Assembly (NCBI GenBank): GCA_034408895.1
Contig: JAWXCI010000015.1
Location: forward strand, 29,259-93,258
Reading direction: 5' to 3'
DNA from: UBA4660 sp034408895
Lineage (GTDB): Bacteria > Bacteroidota > Bacteroidia > Flavobacteriales_D > Sanyastnellaceae
DNA: 64,000 bases
In this document: piece by piece, positions 44,036-53,230 of the stretch
Layout of the letters: each line of letters starts with the position of its first letter
Position numbering within the stretch: the first letter of the stretch is position 1
Notes under the pieces: model-generated
Database searches by the model: none
Seen by the model: the letters and a program-made list of their open reading frames with translations, nothing else
What the model was told of the DNA's origin: nothing
Made by a program: the position numbers and the translations under genes

Positions 44036-45615
44036 TACACCAGTTTTGCAAGTAACGTATTCATGTTCACCCCAGCATCAATTATGCTTTGCAGTTGTTC
44101 AATCCTCACCCTGTCCTGCTTCATAGAATCCCGTTCACGAATGGTAACTGTGTTATCATTCATCGTATCGTTGTCCACAGTGATGCAGTAGGGTGTTCCA
44201 ATTGCATCTTGCCTGCGGTACCTGCGGCCAATTGCATCCTTGGCATCGTATTGCAGATTGAAATCAAGCTTCAGTTTGTCCACAATTTCACGCGCCTTTT
44301 CCGGCAGGCCATCTTTGTTTACTAACGGAAGCACTGCAACTTTTACAGGTGCGAGTGCCGGTGGAATTCGCAGAACGATTCGTTCAGTTCCTTCTTCATT
44401 ACCTGTTTCTCCGTCCGCCTTCGGGCGGGCAGGCAGTTTTTCTTCTTCATAAGCAGCACTGAGTACAGCGAGAAACATGCGGTCGAGACCTATGGAAGTT
44501 TCAACCACATAAGGCACATAACTCTCGCTTGATTCCGAATCGAAGTAGCGCAATTTTTTTCCGGAGAATTTTTCGTGTGCTCCCAAATCGAAATCGGTGC
44601 GGGAGTGAATGCCTTCAATTTCCTTAAAGCCCATCGGGAAGTTGAACTCAATGTCACATGCAGCATTGGCGTAGTGCGCAAGTTTCAGGTGGTCATGAAA
44701 TTTGTAGTTGCTATCGCCAAGACCAAGCGTCTTGTGCCATTTGATCCGTGCATCCTTCCAGTATTGATACCAATCCATTTCAGTTCCGGGCTTCACGAAG
44801 AACTGCATTTCCATTTGCTCAAATTCCCTCATACGGAAAATGAATTGCCGTGCAATGATTTCGTTTCGGAATGCTTTGCCGATTTGTGCAATACCAAAAG
44901 GAATTTTCATCCTTCCACTTTTCTGCACATTGAGGAAGTTGACAAAAATTCCTTGCGCGGTTTCAGGCCGTAAATAAATTTTGGCAGCATCTCCTGCCAC
45001 GGAACCAATTTCAGTGGAGAACATCAGGTTGAACTGCCGCACCTCAGTCCAGTTGCGCGACCCAGTTTCAGGATCGGCAATTTCACAATCTTCTATCAGT
45101 TGTTTCAATGCAGGCAGGTCGCTTGCTTCGAGAGCAGCTTTCATGCGGCCGACAACAGCATTTATTTTTTCATTGTTGCGAAGCACATTGGGATTCGTTG
45201 CGCGGAATTTTTCCTCATCGAACGTATCTCCGAATTTGGCTTTGGATTTTTCAACTTCCTTCGAATTCTTCGCTTCGAATTTTGCCAGGTAATCTTCCAG
45301 CAGCACATCGGCACGATACCTTCTTTTCGAATCCTTGTTGTCAATCAGCGGGTCATTGAAAGCATCTAAATGTCCACTTGCTTCCCATGTTTTAGGGTGC
45401 ATAAAAATTGCCGCATCAATACCTACAATATTTTCGTGAAGGCGGGTCATGGCCTTCCACCAATATTCTTTGATATTGTTCTTTAACTCAGAACCATATT
45501 GGCCGTAGTCGTAGGTTGCAGAGAGTCCATCGTAAATTTCAGATGAAGGAAATACGAAGCCGTACTCTTTGGAATGGGAGATAATTTTTTTGAGTTTGTC
45601 GTCAGAATTTTGCAT
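44035..45615 (-). CDS. glyQS: Glycine--tRNA ligase, single-chain class II
   Basis: A 526-residue archaeal/eukaryal-type glycyl-tRNA synthetase. Signals are SEIYDGLSATYDYGQYGSEL (motif 1 region), RPETAQGIFVNFLNVQKSG (motif 2 entry), FRNEIIARQFIFRMREFEQM, and VVETSIGLDRMFLAVLSAAY (motif 3). The C-terminal anticodon-binding domain is VAVLPLVNKDGLPEKAREIV. Between EEEKL and GTERIVLRIP an extra stretch, PARPKADGETGNEEG, is encoded by a GC-rich hairpin at 44413-44430, apparently a small in-frame insertion. A TACATTCG element (45631-45624) may be its promoter. Confidence 0.95.
   Translation of the reverse strand: MQNSDDKLKKIISHSKEYGFVFPSSEIYDGLSATYDYGQYGSELKNNIKEYWWKAMTRLHENIVGIDAAIFMHPKTWEASGHLDAFNDPLIDNKDSKRRYRADVLLEDYLAKFEAKNSKEVEKSKAKFGDTFDEEKFRATNPNVLRNNEKINAVVGRMKAALEASDLPALKQLIEDCEIADPETGSRNWTEVRQFNLMFSTEIGSVAGDAAKIYLRPETAQGIFVNFLNVQKSGRMKIPFGIAQIGKAFRNEIIARQFIFRMREFEQMEMQFFVKPGTEMDWYQYWKDARIKWHKTLGLGDSNYKFHDHLKLAHYANAACDIEFNFPMGFKEIEGIHSRTDFDLGAHEKFSGKKLRYFDSESSESYVPYVVETSIGLDRMFLAVLSAAYEEEKLPARPKADGETGNEEGTERIVLRIPPALAPVKVAVLPLVNKDGLPEKAREIVDKLKLDFNLQYDAKDAIGRRYRRQDAIGTPYCITVDNDTMNDNTVTIRERDSMKQDRVRIEQLQSIIDAGVNMNTLLAKLV
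44413..44430. repeat. GC-rich hairpin inserted in glyQS
   Basis: GTCCGCC-TTCG-GGCGGGC forms a 7-bp stem with one G-T pair. Its base composition stands out from neighbours, and it encodes the extra PARPKAD segment. It resembles the short GC-rich repeats (CCTGCC...GGCAGG) common in Bacteroidota genomes. Confidence 0.6.
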
Positions 45616-45673
45616 TGCGGGCGCGAATGTAATCTCAGCCGCGAGGTGGGCAAAGACGCGAAGAAATCGTGCC

Positions 45674-46969
45674 TCACCGATTTATCAATGCAGTCCACAC
45701 CGATAATTTTCCATCAACACATCTTGTCCAGATGGGGCGGATAATTCCGTTGTGTGCCGAGATGTTGTTGTAGTCGCCAAAGAAAACTTTATCGGTTGGC
45801 TCAAATGCAGATTCGCTGATGCGTTCATTATTCCATGATTTGCCACCATCGCCAGATGAGGCAAGGTAGACATCGGTTTTAGTGTCGCTGAAATTTCTGC
45901 GATCATAAAACACAATGTGCAAGCGACCGTTGGACTGGTCAATGGCAAGCCATGGAAAGAATTGATGTGCCGGAGTTTTGTCATCATTCACACGAACCGG
46001 TGTTGTCCAGGTCTTTCCTTTATCATTCGATGATGTGATGAAAATATCAGAATTGGTTTCACCATTTCGCAAATCGGCCCAGCAGATGTATATCGTTCCG
46101 CGGTTTGGGCCTTCACTCAAATCACAAACGGTGACTGGCATTCCATTACAGCGCATTATACCGGGAATTGCCATTTCCCATCCGCCAGAAATACTTGCGG
46201 CAATCATGTCTTTCTCCAACCATGTTTTTCCCTTGTCGAGCGAGCGGTCGAAATAAATTTTATCGCCCAGCGCCCAGGCAACATAGATTTCTCCTTCAGT
46301 CCCAAATGCCGGCACCGCGCCTTCCACGGTGTTGTCACCATCCAGGCAATCGCCAGCAATTTGATTGATGCGTGTGGCCTTCGTCCATTTTTTCCCCTTT
46401 GCATTGGAGCGCGAAAAAAGAATGTTGGTGCTGTCGCCTGGTGTTGTGCTTTCGTATTTGTCAAATTGTGTCCAGGTACAAATCATTTTCTTTCCATTGT
46501 GTGCTGCCCAGTGTTTGTCCTGATCCTTGGTGGGGTGATAGCCGATGCCAGAACCGCTCGACCAATTCAAACCATCTTTGGAATGTTGAATAACGATGCG
46601 GTCAAGAAAAGAATCATCGCCCCATGCTTTGTTCTGCGGATTGCTGAGGTGGAGGTAATAGAAGAATTGCTTTTTCGGGTTGGAAACAATTACGGGGTCG
46701 CCATACACTCCAAGGTCCGAGTATAGTTTTTTCTTCATCCAGGTGGCCCCGGTGTCAGTGGAGAGATAGACATTGTCAAGCACAGAACCAGCCACAATCA
46801 TCGCAGGATTTTTTGGGCTGATGGCAATGGAAGGTTCGCAGGGGGGATAAAATGACAACATATCTTGTCCATCAATGCGAATGTTTTTATGAGAAGATTG
46901 TGCACTGGAGAAAAAAACTCCGCACACAAAAAGAAATGTGAGAGCAAAATATTTTGCAAGGATTTGCAT
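45674..46969 (-). CDS. Secreted Asp-box beta-propeller protein (sialidase-like fold)
   Basis: A 431-residue protein with a signal peptide (ALTFLFVCGVFFSSAQ), start chosen at MQILAKYFALTF. Five Asp-boxes (S-x-D-x-G-x-x-W) occur: STDTGATWMKKKL, SNAKGKKWTKATR, SLDKGKTWLEKD, SNDKGKTWTTPV and SGDGGKSWNNER, giving a six-bladed propeller. The catalytic Arg motif (FRIP/YRIP) and acid residues of true sialidases are not recognised. It may be a binding or structural surface protein. It lies 68 bp downstream of hemB on the same strand. Confidence 0.83.
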   Translation of the reverse strand: MQILAKYFALTFLFVCGVFFSSAQSSHKNIRIDGQDMLSFYPPCEPSIAISPKNPAMIVAGSVLDNVYLSTDTGATWMKKKLYSDLGVYGDPVIVSNPKKQFFYYLHLSNPQNKAWGDDSFLDRIVIQHSKDGLNWSSGSGIGYHPTKDQDKHWAAHNGKKMICTWTQFDKYESTTPGDSTNILFSRSNAKGKKWTKATRINQIAGDCLDGDNTVEGAVPAFGTEGEIYVAWALGDKIYFDRSLDKGKTWLEKDMIAASISGGWEMAIPGIMRCNGMPVTVCDLSEGPNRGTIYICWADLRNGETNSDIFITSSNDKGKTWTTPVRVNDDKTPAHQFFPWLAIDQSNGRLHIVFYDRRNFSDTKTDVYLASSGDGGKSWNNERISESAFEPTDKVFFGDYNNISAHNGIIRPIWTRCVDGKLSVWTALINR

Positions 46970-47037
46970 GGAGGTTGTGGGGATTTCTAATTGAAGCGGA
47001 CGAAGCAAATGAATTTTGCTTTAACATCAACTACCAA

Positions 47038-48012
47038 TCATCCTTTCTTCAAAAGTTGTGCGTACTCTTTCGTGAAATAGGTGAGGATGATATCAGCACC
47101 CGCACGTTTTATTGAAAGAAGCATTTCCGACATCGCACGGTCTCCATCTAACCAGCCGTTAGCGGATGCTGCTTTCAGCATGGCATATTCTCCGCTCACA
47201 TTGTAAGCAGCGATGGGTAGTGTCGTATTTTCCTTTAACAGGTGAATTACATCGAGGTAACACAATGCCGGTTTTACCATCAGGAAATCTGCGCCTTCGG
47301 CTTCGTCAAGTTCAGCTTCGCGAAGTGCTTCAAGTTTATTTGCAGGATCCATCTGGTAGGTTTTCTTGTCACCAAATTTCGGTGCAGAATCCAGCGCATC
47401 GCGAAAGGGGCCATAGAAAGCGCTGGCATATTTTGCAGTGTAGCTCATGATACTGGTTTCAGAAAAACCTGCATCGTCCAAAGCATTTCTCAAAAACCCC
47501 ACGCGACCATCCATCATATCCGATGGACCGATGATGTCAATCCCGGCTTCGGCCTGAGCCACGGCCATCATTGCGAGAATGGGGAGTGTTTCATCGTTCA
47601 CGATTTTTCCATCGCGCACCAGTCCATCATGCCCATCCGAACTGTAAGGATCCATCGCCACATCGCTCATCAAACACACTTCAGGGAAACGCGATTTGAT
47701 AAGGCGAATGAGGTGGAGATAAAAATTGTCCTTTGAATAACTGTAAGTCGCGGTGCTGTCCTTGTGTGAGTCTTCAACAGCAGGAAACAGCACAAATGAT
47801 TGAATACCGAGGTTCAGGCATTCGTCAATTTCGTGCAACAACAAATCCGATGACCAGCGGTGGATGCCAGGCATACTAGCGATAGGAATTTTTTTTTCCT
47901 TTCCATCCACTACGAACAATGGGTACAACAAACAAGAAAGGGAAACTTGCGTTTCCCTTATCATGTGTCGAATAATTTCAGACTTTCTGTTTCTTCGAGG
48001 TCTGTTAAGCAT
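47038..48012 (-). CDS. hemB: Porphobilinogen synthase
   Basis: A 324-residue enzyme condensing two 5-aminolevulinate molecules, the second common step of haem synthesis. The Schiff-base Lys is in FLMVKPALCYLDVIHLLKE; the second active-site Lys is near GDKKTYQMDPANKLE. The metal loop reads SDVAMDPYSSDGHDGLVRDG, with Asp residues instead of the three zinc cysteines, so it is the Mg-dependent type. Eight bp from the upstream lipoprotein gene, which follows yidD, so the three form one operon. Confidence 0.96.
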   Translation of the reverse strand: MLNRPRRNRKSEIIRHMIRETQVSLSCLLYPLFVVDGKEKKIPIASMPGIHRWSSDLLLHEIDECLNLGIQSFVLFPAVEDSHKDSTATYSYSKDNFYLHLIRLIKSRFPEVCLMSDVAMDPYSSDGHDGLVRDGKIVNDETLPILAMMAVAQAEAGIDIIGPSDMMDGRVGFLRNALDDAGFSETSIMSYTAKYASAFYGPFRDALDSAPKFGDKKTYQMDPANKLEALREAELDEAEGADFLMVKPALCYLDVIHLLKENTTLPIAAYNVSGEYAMLKAASANGWLDGDRAMSEMLLSIKRAGADIILTYFTKEYAQLLKKG

Positions 48013-48020
48013 TGTCCTGC

Positions 48021-48434
48021 TTAGTTAATAGCATCCACTGAAGCTTTCAGCGCTTCAAACTCTGACTGGGCTTGCTTCTGTTCAGCGAGCACATCCTCAG
48101 GCTTCTTCTCACCCATTGCATCGTCAGCAGGAATTTCAGGAGCCATCCAGCCTGATAATTGCCCTTTGGCAGTTTTCAGCGAAGCTACTTTGCCTTCCCA
48201 CATCATCATGGTGGTACTGTCGGGCATGTTGGCAGTGTCAGCCATCATGGTTCCCCAGGTGGTAGAGATGGAAGCAATCTTCGCATCAATGGTTGAATCA
48301 AGAGCAGTTTTTTCCGTCATAAGACTGGCGGAAATGTCACGAGCTTCCTTAATCATAGGATTCTCTTCAGCAGTACATGCAGCCAGAATGGCTACAGAAA
48401 AAATAAACGCAAAAATTTTAAAATAGATTTTCAT
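48021..48434 (-). CDS. Predicted lipoprotein of unknown function
   Basis: A 137-residue protein with lipobox LAAC (FIFSVAILAAC, Cys20). The mature part is helical and charged (KEARDISASLMTEKTALDST, SEFEALKASVDAIN) and has two Met-rich turns around MPDSTTMMMWEG. No family recognised. Its ATG overlaps the yidD stop (ATGA). Confidence 0.8.
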   Translation of the reverse strand: MKIYFKIFAFIFSVAILAACTAEENPMIKEARDISASLMTEKTALDSTIDAKIASISTTWGTMMADTANMPDSTTMMMWEGKVASLKTAKGQLSGWMAPEIPADDAMGEKKPEDVLAEQKQAQSEFEALKASVDAIN

Positions 48435-48697
48435 ATTGAATTGGTTTTACATGGATTACGTGGTACAGGATCGAAGCCTTTGGTGCCCCAGGGGTGGCAC
48501 TTCGCTATTCTTTTCATCCCTATCCAAATTCCTTTTATGACTCCCCACTCCTGGATGGCCTCAATGGTGTATTGAGAGCAACCGGGCTGGTGCCTGCAGC
48601 TTCCTGCAAACCACGGTGAAATGAGCCACTGGTAAAGGCGGATTGGGATGATGAACAGTTTTTTCAAAGACCACTTCCTTTTTAAAAAAGCGCGCAA
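48431..48697 (-). CDS. yidD: Membrane protein insertion efficiency factor YidD
   Basis: An 88-residue YidD: KLFIIPIRLYQWLISPWFAG, then CRHQPGCSQYTIEAIQEWGV and RIAKCHPWGTKGFDPVP. The family pattern C-R-x-x-P-x-C-S-x-Y is present with His-Gln instead of the usual F-x. It aids YidC-dependent insertion into the inner membrane. It leads an operon with the lipoprotein and hemB. Confidence 0.93.
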   Translation of the reverse strand: MRAFLKRKWSLKKLFIIPIRLYQWLISPWFAGSCRHQPGCSQYTIEAIQEWGVIKGIWIGMKRIAKCHPWGTKGFDPVPRNPCKTNSI

Positions 48698-48783
48698 ATG
48701 TATCCGAAACTAAACTTTAAAATCTGCTGTCGTAAATTTTTGAGTGATGAACCATCCCGGAATCAGCAGAAACCTGCATAAAC

Positions 48784-49311
48784 TCAGAGTTGTTCCGAAG
48801 GAATTTTTTTATCGTACCGGAAAATTTGGAAACCGATAACATTGGAGACATCTCGCTGAAAATCGAGCAGTAATTCCCTGGTCCAATCCTGTTCATTAAA
48901 CGCTGGAAAAAAGGTATCGGCATCGGGAAAATCTTCGTCAATGTGGGTAATATACATGCAGTCCACTATGCTATTGTTCAGCGCTTCTTTGTAAACCTCC
49001 CCGCCACCAATTATAAAAGTTTCTGGCTCTTCATAGTCCAGTGCTATTTGCAGAGCCTCATTTAGTGAGGTAACTACAAAACATTCCGGTGCTTCGTAAT
49101 CGGGATTACGACTGAGCACGATGTTGGTTCTGTCAACCAGCGGACGATATTTTGAAGGAATACTTTCATAGTTCTTCCGGCCCATCACAACATGATGCCA
49201 ATAAGTCGTTTCGCGGAAAAACTGCATGTCGGCTGGAAGATGCCAAAGCAGTACATTGTCCTTGCCTATTTCGCGGTTGCGCCCTATGGCGGCTATGATT
49301 GAAACTGTCAT
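48784..49311 (-). CDS. folA: Dihydrofolate reductase
   Basis: A 175-residue type I DHFR counted from MTVSIIAAIGRNREIGKDN, which gives the usual N-terminus (ATG 49311). Substrate and cofactor regions: LLWHLPADMQFFRETT, VVMGRKNYESIP, RTNIVLSRNPDY and FIIGGGEVYKEAL. It regenerates tetrahydrofolate after thymidylate synthesis. It is 34 bp downstream of thyA, the classic pairing. Confidence 0.95.
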   Translation of the reverse strand: MTVSIIAAIGRNREIGKDNVLLWHLPADMQFFRETTYWHHVVMGRKNYESIPSKYRPLVDRTNIVLSRNPDYEAPECFVVTSLNEALQIALDYEEPETFIIGGGEVYKEALNNSIVDCMYITHIDEDFPDADTFFPAFNEQDWTRELLLDFQRDVSNVIGFQIFRYDKKIPSEQL

Positions 49312-49345
49312 TTGAGTATAGAGGGTTAAACGTGTGTCTCGAAAA

Positions 49346-50167
49346 TTATACTGCAACGGTTGCCTTGATATGCGGATGCGGGTCGTAATTCTTCAATTCA
49401 AAATCTTCAAACCGAAATGAGAAAATGTCTTTCACTTCGGTGTTAATAATCATTTGCGGTAGAGCACGAGAGTCGCGCGTCAGTTGCAGCTTTGCTTGTT
49501 CAAGGTGGTTGGTGTAAAGATGAACATCGCCTCCTGTCCACACGAATTCTCCGGGAGCTAAATCACAAACTTGAGCAACCATAAGAGTGAGCAGGGCATA
49601 GCTTGCAATATTGAAGGGAACACCAAGAAACGTATCACAACTCCGTTGATATAGCTGGCAGGAAAGTTTTCCTTTTAATTCTCCTTGGGAGAGATCGGGC
49701 GGGGTAACATAGAACTGAAACAGGCAATGGCAGGGAGGCAAGGCCATCTGGTCAATGAATGATGGATTCCATGCACTTACTATATGTCTGCGTGAGTCAG
49801 GGTTGGTTTTTAATCCCGAAATGAGATTTGCTATTTGATCGGTGCTTGTTCCGTCAGGATTGGGCCACGAGCGCCATTGGTAACCGTATACCGGGCCGAG
49901 GTTGCCCTCTTCATTGGCCCACTCGTTCCAGATTCCCACACCGTTTTCTTTGAGGTATGCAATGTTGGTGTCGCCCTTTAGAAACCATAACAATTCGTGA
50001 ATGATGCTTTTGAGATGAAGTTTTTTGGTGGTGATAACTGGAAATCCATCTTCGAGATTGAAACGCATTTGATGACCAAAAACACTTAACGTTCCTGTTC
50101 CCGTGCGATCGCTTTTTTCAACTCCATTGTCTAGGAGATGCTGGAGAAGATGAAGGTATTGTTGCAT
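49346..50167 (-). CDS. thyA: Thymidylate synthase
   Basis: A 273-residue ThyA making dTMP from dUMP and methylene-tetrahydrofolate. The nucleophile is in MALPPCHCLFQFYV. Folate and dUMP loops are GTLSVFGHQMRFNLEDGFPV, CQLYQRSCDTFLGVPFNIAS and VWTGGDVHLYTNHLEQAKLQ, and the end FELKNYDPHPHIKATVAV is typical. It forms the first gene of the thyA-folA operon. Its start lies opposite the divergent methyltransferase gene. Confidence 0.97.
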   Translation of the reverse strand: MQQYLHLLQHLLDNGVEKSDRTGTGTLSVFGHQMRFNLEDGFPVITTKKLHLKSIIHELLWFLKGDTNIAYLKENGVGIWNEWANEEGNLGPVYGYQWRSWPNPDGTSTDQIANLISGLKTNPDSRRHIVSAWNPSFIDQMALPPCHCLFQFYVTPPDLSQGELKGKLSCQLYQRSCDTFLGVPFNIASYALLTLMVAQVCDLAPGEFVWTGGDVHLYTNHLEQAKLQLTRDSRALPQMIINTEVKDIFSFRFEDFELKNYDPHPHIKATVAV

Positions 50168-50257
50168 GTGGCGAAATTAAGATTCCAAATAGTCCACCTC
50201 AACTGGTTCAACCTTCCAATATCCACGATAAATCAAAACCAATACTTTCGCTACTTC

Positions 50258-50800
50258 ATGTCAGGCCTAAAGTTTTTCACCAGCGCACTGAAAACATTCC
50301 GAACCACAGGTTCCCTTGTTCCATCTTCTCAGGCACTTATCGGGAAAATGATAAGCCCCGATGAATTTCAAACTGCAAAAACAATTGTTGAACTTGGGCC
50401 AGGCAATGGGTGCATTACTGAAAAAGCATTGTTGAAAATTTCTCCTGATGCACATCTAACTGCTTTTGAAGTCAATGATGAATTCGTGGAGATTTTGAAT
50501 CAATTTCATTCGAATAATTTTTCGGTTCTTGCCGAAGGTGCGGAGAACATCGGAAAACACTTCGCAAAGGAATCGGTGGATATTGTCATAAGCAGCTTAC
50601 CGCTTGCCAATTTCAACAAGGAAATGAAAACAGCAATCATTAGTGCGGTGAAAGAGGTGATGAAACCTGATGCGCTCTACATCCAATACCAATACTCGCT
50701 GCTCGATGCGAAGTTTATCAAAGCATCTTTCTCGCGGGTGAAGCGTGTACATGTGATGCGAAATGTTCCGCCCGCATTTGTGTATTTCTGCAGGAAGTGA
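50258..50800 (+). CDS. SAM-dependent methyltransferase (phospholipid/rRNA-dimethylase-like)
   Basis: A 180-residue class I methyltransferase; start chosen at MSGLKFFTSALKTFRTTGS. The SAM loop is VELGPGNGCITEKALLKISP, followed by HLTAFEVNDEFVEILNQFHS and the acceptor-site region DIVISSLPLANFNKEMKTAI. The opening TTGSLVPSSQ is similar to PmtA-type phospholipid N-methyltransferases. The substrate is not certain. It diverges from thyA and precedes a convergent purK. Confidence 0.84.
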   Translation: MSGLKFFTSALKTFRTTGSLVPSSQALIGKMISPDEFQTAKTIVELGPGNGCITEKALLKISPDAHLTAFEVNDEFVEILNQFHSNNFSVLAEGAENIGKHFAKESVDIVISSLPLANFNKEMKTAIISAVKEVMKPDALYIQYQYSLLDAKFIKASFSRVKRVHVMRNVPPAFVYFCRK

Positions 50801-50880
50801 AGAAAGGCGGCAGGCTGATCTGCTGATAAGACGATGTAACGATATGCCGATGACTGATGCCCTGATTTGTTGATGACCGA

Positions 50881-52035
50881 CTACGGCATAATGCGCCCAC
50901 TTCTAACTCTCAACTTTTGAAGAACTTCCTTCGCTCTCCTCTTCGCAACATCCAAATCATCGTCAGTAACAGTAACATGCCCCATCTTGCGAAAAGGCTT
51001 TGTTTCTGTTTTTCCATAGAGATGAACATGAACTCCCGGCCAGGCCATCACTTCTTCAAGGCCATCGTACTTCACTGCCCCTTCCATACCCTTTTCACCA
51101 AGCAGGTTCACCATCACTGCGGGTCGAAGCAAAGTTGTATCGCCTAGCGGTAGGTTTAGAATCGAACGCAGGTGCTGCGCATACTGCGAATTAACACAGC
51201 CTTCTATGGTATGATGGCCGCTGTTGTGCGGACGTGGGGCGATTTCATTCACCAGCACTTCTTCTCCTTTCGAAAATAATTCCACCGCCAGAATTCCAAC
51301 GAAGTTTAATGCTTCGACAATTCGTGTAGCGAGATCAACGGCTTTCTTTTCAACTGCTTCGCTCACGCTTGCCGGGCTGAAAAGAAATTCAACCAGGTTG
51401 GCTTCGGGATTGAATTCCATTTCCACCAATGGAAAAGTTTTTACTTCACCTGCTTCGTTTCTCGCAATGATAACTGCTATTTCTTTTTCGAAATCAATCA
51501 TCTTCTCCAATACCGATGCAGCATCAAATGCTTTTTCTAAATCAGATTCTGTTCTTAGAATTTGCACACCACGACCATCATACCCGCCAGTTCTAAGTTT
51601 TTGAACCAGCGGGAACTCATGCACAAATTGTTTCACCTGCTCAAGATTTTCCACAAGATGAAAAGATGCTGTGTCAATTTTGTTTACGCGATAAAATTGT
51701 TTTTGAAGTCCCTTGTCTTTTACAATTTTCAGAATATCAGGTCTTGGGAAAATTTTCAATCCCTCTGCCTGCAATTTTTCCAGCGCTTCCACATTTACAT
51801 GTTCAATTTCGATGGTGAGCACATCGCATGTCTTCCCGAAATCAACAACTGTTTGGTAATCGGAAAAATCTCCTTGAACAAAGTCATTGGCAATGGATGC
51901 GCACGGTGCAACGGCAGACGGATCCAGCACTGCTGTGCGGATATCGAGATCAATGGCCTCCTGCAACAGCATTCTTCCCAACTGGCCGCCACCGAGTATT
52001 CCAAGACGGAAATTTTTATCGTAGAATTTTTTCAT
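50881..52035 (-). CDS. purK: N5-carboxyaminoimidazole ribonucleotide synthase
   Basis: A 384-residue ATP-grasp enzyme carboxylating AIR in de novo purine synthesis. N-terminal nucleotide fold: LGILGGGQLGRMLLQEAIDL; the ATP-grasp core has FPLVQKLRTGGYDGRGVQIL and VLVNEIAPRPHNSGHHTIEG. Normal length. No purE is adjacent. Monocistronic. Confidence 0.96.
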   Translation of the reverse strand: MKKFYDKNFRLGILGGGQLGRMLLQEAIDLDIRTAVLDPSAVAPCASIANDFVQGDFSDYQTVVDFGKTCDVLTIEIEHVNVEALEKLQAEGLKIFPRPDILKIVKDKGLQKQFYRVNKIDTASFHLVENLEQVKQFVHEFPLVQKLRTGGYDGRGVQILRTESDLEKAFDAASVLEKMIDFEKEIAVIIARNEAGEVKTFPLVEMEFNPEANLVEFLFSPASVSEAVEKKAVDLATRIVEALNFVGILAVELFSKGEEVLVNEIAPRPHNSGHHTIEGCVNSQYAQHLRSILNLPLGDTTLLRPAVMVNLLGEKGMEGAVKYDGLEEVMAWPGVHVHLYGKTETKPFRKMGHVTVTDDDLDVAKRRAKEVLQKLRVRSGRIMP

Positions 52036-52116
52036 CGCTTAATTACGGAGGTAAAAGTATCGGGCGAGTTGCTCTGCCATGAGCCAAGTATTTTCACCAC
52101 CCAAATAAATCATACA

Positions 52117-53190
52117 ATGAAATTTTTACTGATATGTTTTCTTGTTAGTCAGGCGGGCTTTTCATTCTCACAAATTCTGAGTAGTGTAGAATCCGTTGAA
52201 TATGATGCTGACAACAACAGGTGGCTTGCATCCAACGGCAATAACGTAATTGTGGTTGATGGAAATGGTGACGAGGTGGATTACTTCGGCAATGATCCGG
52301 AAAGTGATTACGGAATGGAAATCATGAATAGCATCCTTTTCACCATTGCTGGCAATCATGTGAAAGGATTTGACCTAAGCACTGGATCGGAAGTAATGGA
52401 CCAAGCAATTTCCGGGGCGCAATTCCTCAACGGATTGGCTAGTGATGGTGGCAGCAGATTGTGGGTTACGGATTTTAATGCTGACAAAATTCACGAATTG
52501 GATGTGAGCGATCTTGCCAATGTGGTGGTGACAGAAGTGGTGAGCGACACACAATCCACTCCCAACGGAATTGTGTTTGATGAAAGCGGTAATCGCCTCG
52601 TATTTGTGAATTGGGGAAGCAATGCCAAAATCAAGTCAGTTGATCTCGGTAACGCTTATGAAGTAATGACTTTAGTGACTACATCACTTGGAAATTGCGA
52701 TGGAATAGATCATGACCTCAACGGAAATTTCTACGTATCGTCATGGAATCCTACCCGTATCACGAAATTCTACAACGAATTCACCGCGAATGAAATCATC
52801 ACCGCTCCGGGGCTTTCCGCTCCGGCTGACATTTGCTATGCAGAAGAAAACGACTCGCTGGCCATTCCCAATTCCAACAACAACACCATCACTTTTGTCG
52901 GCTTCGGCATAAACAACGTTTTTGAAACATCTGAAACTGAAAATGGTTTTTCGTTTTTCCCCAACCCGGTGAATGAAAAAACAGTGATTGAATTCGATAT
53001 ACACTCGGAAGGGAGCGTTGTGCTCGATATTTTAGATGCATCAGGCAAGATTGTTTATTCACTCATCAATGAAAAACTTTCTCCGGGACATCACAAGGTG
53101 CTTATGGCAGGAATTGACCTTGCTGCCGGCAACTATTTCTTTGCACTCAAAAGAAATGAAGTTGAGCTGGTGAAGCCATTCTTATGGTGA
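52117..53190 (+). CDS. Secreted NHL/SMP-30-like propeller with T9SS sorting domain
   Basis: A 357-residue protein. Signal peptide LLICFLVSQAGFSFSQ; start chosen at MKFLLICF (ATG 52117), since the upstream frame runs through purK. The mature part has repeated strands (WLASNGNNVIVVDGNGDEVD, GLASDGGSRLWVTDFNADKI, GIVFDESGNRLVFVNWGSNA) typical of a six-bladed propeller, then the T9SS domain FFPNPVNEKTVIEFDIHSEG with DLAAGNYFFALKR and the end KPFLW. It is probably a surface or secreted protein. The substrate is unknown. Confidence 0.86.
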   Translation: MKFLLICFLVSQAGFSFSQILSSVESVEYDADNNRWLASNGNNVIVVDGNGDEVDYFGNDPESDYGMEIMNSILFTIAGNHVKGFDLSTGSEVMDQAISGAQFLNGLASDGGSRLWVTDFNADKIHELDVSDLANVVVTEVVSDTQSTPNGIVFDESGNRLVFVNWGSNAKIKSVDLGNAYEVMTLVTTSLGNCDGIDHDLNGNFYVSSWNPTRITKFYNEFTANEIITAPGLSAPADICYAEENDSLAIPNSNNNTITFVGFGINNVFETSETENGFSFFPNPVNEKTVIEFDIHSEGSVVLDILDASGKIVYSLINEKLSPGHHKVLMAGIDLAAGNYFFALKRNEVELVKPFLW

Positions 53191-53230
53191 GGTATTATTG
53201 TTGTTGGCCAGATTCAAAATTCACATTCAT

